A stretch of DNA of 64,000 bases, from the NCBI RefSeq assembly GCF_012650175.1, contig NZ_JAAILI010000040.1, positions 1 through 64,000 on the forward strand, read 5' to 3'. A program made the position numbers and the translations under genes. The DNA comes from Sphingomonas sp. S2M10 (GTDB lineage Bacteria; Pseudomonadota; Alphaproteobacteria; Sphingomonadales; Sphingomonadaceae). Numbering within the stretch: position 1 is the first letter of the stretch; the number at the start of each line of letters is the position of its first letter. The notes beneath the pieces were generated by a model. The model was not told the origin of the DNA. It saw only the letters and a program-made list of their open reading frames with translations, and did not search any database. Below are positions 62,695-64,000 of the stretch, one piece after another.

Positions 62695-64000
62695 TCACCC
62701 CTTCGGCCCGCGCCCTTCCAGCATGCCCGGCGCGATGAAGCCGATCGGCTGGATCGAGGACGCCTGCTGCTTCAGCTTGCCCTGCATTGCCTCATACTCG
62801 TTCTCCATCTCCGGCGTGACGGTGGCACGCGAGTCCTTCAGCGCCTCCTCGAAATGCGCCATCGTCACCTCTCGGGTGGCGAGCGACTGGCGCAGTGCGA
62901 CCAGGCCGGCCCGGCGGACCACGTCTTCCAGGTCCGCGCCGGTATAGCGCTGCGTCTGCTCGGCGATCGAACCCAGGTCGACGTCCGCGGCGAGCGGCAT
63001 CTTCTCGGTCTGGATGCGCAGGATCCGCTCGCGGCCGGCCTGGTCGGGTACGCCGACATAGACCAGCTCGTCGAACCGGCCCGGGCGCAGCAGCGCCGGG
63101 TCGATCAGGTTTGGCCGGTTGGTCGCGCCGATCACCACCACGGACTGAAGTTCCTCCAGCCCGTCCATCTCCGCGAGGATCGTGTTGACCACGCGCTCGG
63201 TCACCTGCGGCTCGCCCATCGCGCCGCCCCGGGCGGGGACCAGCGAGTCGAGCTCGTCGATGAAGATCACGCACGGCGCCACCTGGCGGGCGCGGGCGAA
63301 CAGCCGCGCGATCTGCTGCTCGCTCTCGCCATACCATTTGCTCAGCAGGTCGCTCGACTTGGTGGCGATGAAGTTCGCCTCCGCCTCGCGCGCGACTGCT
63401 TTCGCCAGCAAGGTCTTGCCGGTGCCCGGCGGGCCATAGAGCAGGAAGCCCTTGGCCGGCCGAATGCCGAGGCGCCGGAACGCGTCCGGATCCTTGAGCG
63501 GCAGCTCGACGCCTTCCTTGAGCCGCATCTGCGCATCGTCGAGCCCGCCGACATCCTCCCAACGAACCGTCGGCGCCTGCACCATCACTTCGCGCATCGC
63601 CGAGGGCTGGACGCGCTTGAGCGCCTCCAGGAAATCGTCCCGGGTGACCGACAGCGTGTCGAGTACCTCGGGCGGGATTGTGCCTTCCTCAAGGTTGAGG
63701 CGCGGCATGATCCGGCGCACCGCCTCGATCGCCGCCTCGCGGGTGAGGGCGGCGAGGTCGGCACCGACGAAGCCATAGGTGGTGCGCGCCAGCTCGCCCA
63801 GATCGACATCTTCAGCCAGCGGCATGCCGCGGGTGTGGATGCCCAGGATCTCGCGACGACCTCGATCGTCCGGTACGCCGACGACGATCTCGCGATCGAA
63901 GCGGCCCGGCCTGCGCAGCGCCTCGTCGATCGCCTCGGGGCGGTTGGTCGCGGCGATCACCACGATGTTGGCGCGCGCCTCCAGCCCGTCCATCAGCGTC
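62695..64000 (-). CDS. CDC48-family AAA+ ATPase (partial, 5' end beyond the window)
   Basis: The visible 434 residues cover the end of the D1 domain (VVIAATNRPEAIDEALRRPG, RFDREI) and the full D2 domain with Walker A LLYGPPGTGKTLLAKA, Walker B VIFIDELDSLVPARGG and second-region VVVIGATNRPNLIDPALLRP. This is the p97/VCP-like double-AAA layout used for protein unfolding. The N domain and the first Walker A lie to the right of position 64000. Confidence 0.92.
   Translation of the reverse strand, partial: TLMDGLEARANIVVIAATNRPEAIDEALRRPGRFDREIVVGVPDDRGRREILGIHTRGMPLAEDVDLGELARTTYGFVGADLAALTREAAIEAVRRIMPRLNLEEGTIPPEVLDTLSVTRDDFLEALKRVQPSAMREVMVQAPTVRWEDVGGLDDAQMRLKEGVELPLKDPDAFRRLGIRPAKGFLLYGPPGTGKTLLAKAVAREAEANFIATKSSDLLSKWYGESEQQIARLFARARQVAPCVIFIDELDSLVPARGGAMGEPQVTERVVNTILAEMDGLEELQSVVVIGATNRPNLIDPALLRPGRFDELVYVGVPDQAGRERILRIQTEKMPLAADVDLGSIAEQTQRYTGADLEDVVRRAGLVALRQSLATREVTMAHFEEALKDSRATVTPEMENEYEAMQGKLKQQASSIQPIGFIAPGMLEGRGPKG

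Overview
The window looks like a chromosomal segment of a Sphingomonas-type alphaproteobacterium. It is GC-rich and its genes are typical of that group: ribD-ribE-ribBA-ribH, hemC-hemD diverging from tsaD-gpsA, a class I lysyl-tRNA synthetase, an isolated sucC followed by etfBA, a COQ9-family gene and a short GluRS. Assignment below family level is not possible from this sequence alone.

Positions 1 to about 12,000 are an accessory region. The window opens inside the terminal repeat array of an IS21-like element (four 23-bp units, ending near 127) that cuts the 5' end of a LuxR-type regulator gene. A small cassette follows: a 115-aa protein, a membrane protein and a winged-helix regulator. After a probable junction near 1,940 there is a poorly understood stretch with two small minus-strand ORFs, and then the most interesting part. 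Two convergent genes (2517-3437 and 3462-4583) encode degenerate transposase-like proteins that lack the DDE triad. The second diverges from a Tn7-like transposition operon, tnsA-tnsB-tnsC-tniQ (4847-11614). The divergent spacer carries a 22-bp inverted repeat (19/22 match between arms) plus a third partial copy. Inside the operon, the tnsA tail, the intergenic region and the tnsB head are tandemly duplicated, giving an intact 150-aa chimeric ORF. The operon ends in a strong intrinsic terminator.

From about 12,000 on, the window is dense housekeeping sequence. 12.0-15.8 kb holds transport genes and prs. 15.9-18.4 kb holds gltX, a TonB-type protein and a small membrane protein. 18.4-21.5 kb is the riboflavin operon, whose RibBA has lost the zinc ligands of its GTP cyclohydrolase II half. 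21.5-28.5 kb holds an OYE reductase, an EamA exporter, COQ9 and a CoA-transferase/GNAT/glutaryl-CoA dehydrogenase cluster. 28.5-32.2 kb holds heme and t6A genes plus gpsA. 32.4-38.5 kb holds mgtE, a cyclophilin, sucC and etfBA. 39.2-41.2 kb is a fasciclin / anti-sigma / ECF-sigma locus. 41.2-46.4 kb holds transporters, nhaA and lysS. 46.6-50.5 kb holds a PQQ-propeller lipoprotein, feoAB and a 36-aa acidic ORF. 50.6-55.2 kb holds DUF72, a FadR-type regulator, a methyltransferase next to tRNA-Gly, a thioredoxin-TPR protein and a Lon-N-domain protein. 55.3-57.1 kb is glnK-amtB behind a sigma-54 promoter. 57.4-64.0 kb holds recQ, a GAF protein, a HerA-like ATPase, PAP2 and a partial CDC48-type ATPase.

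A family of GC-rich palindromic repeats (CCCCTCC...GGAGGGG) recurs in at least four intergenic spots. One related copy lies in frame inside a membrane-protein gene downstream of ribH. A second palindrome family is seen once, at 62554-62651.
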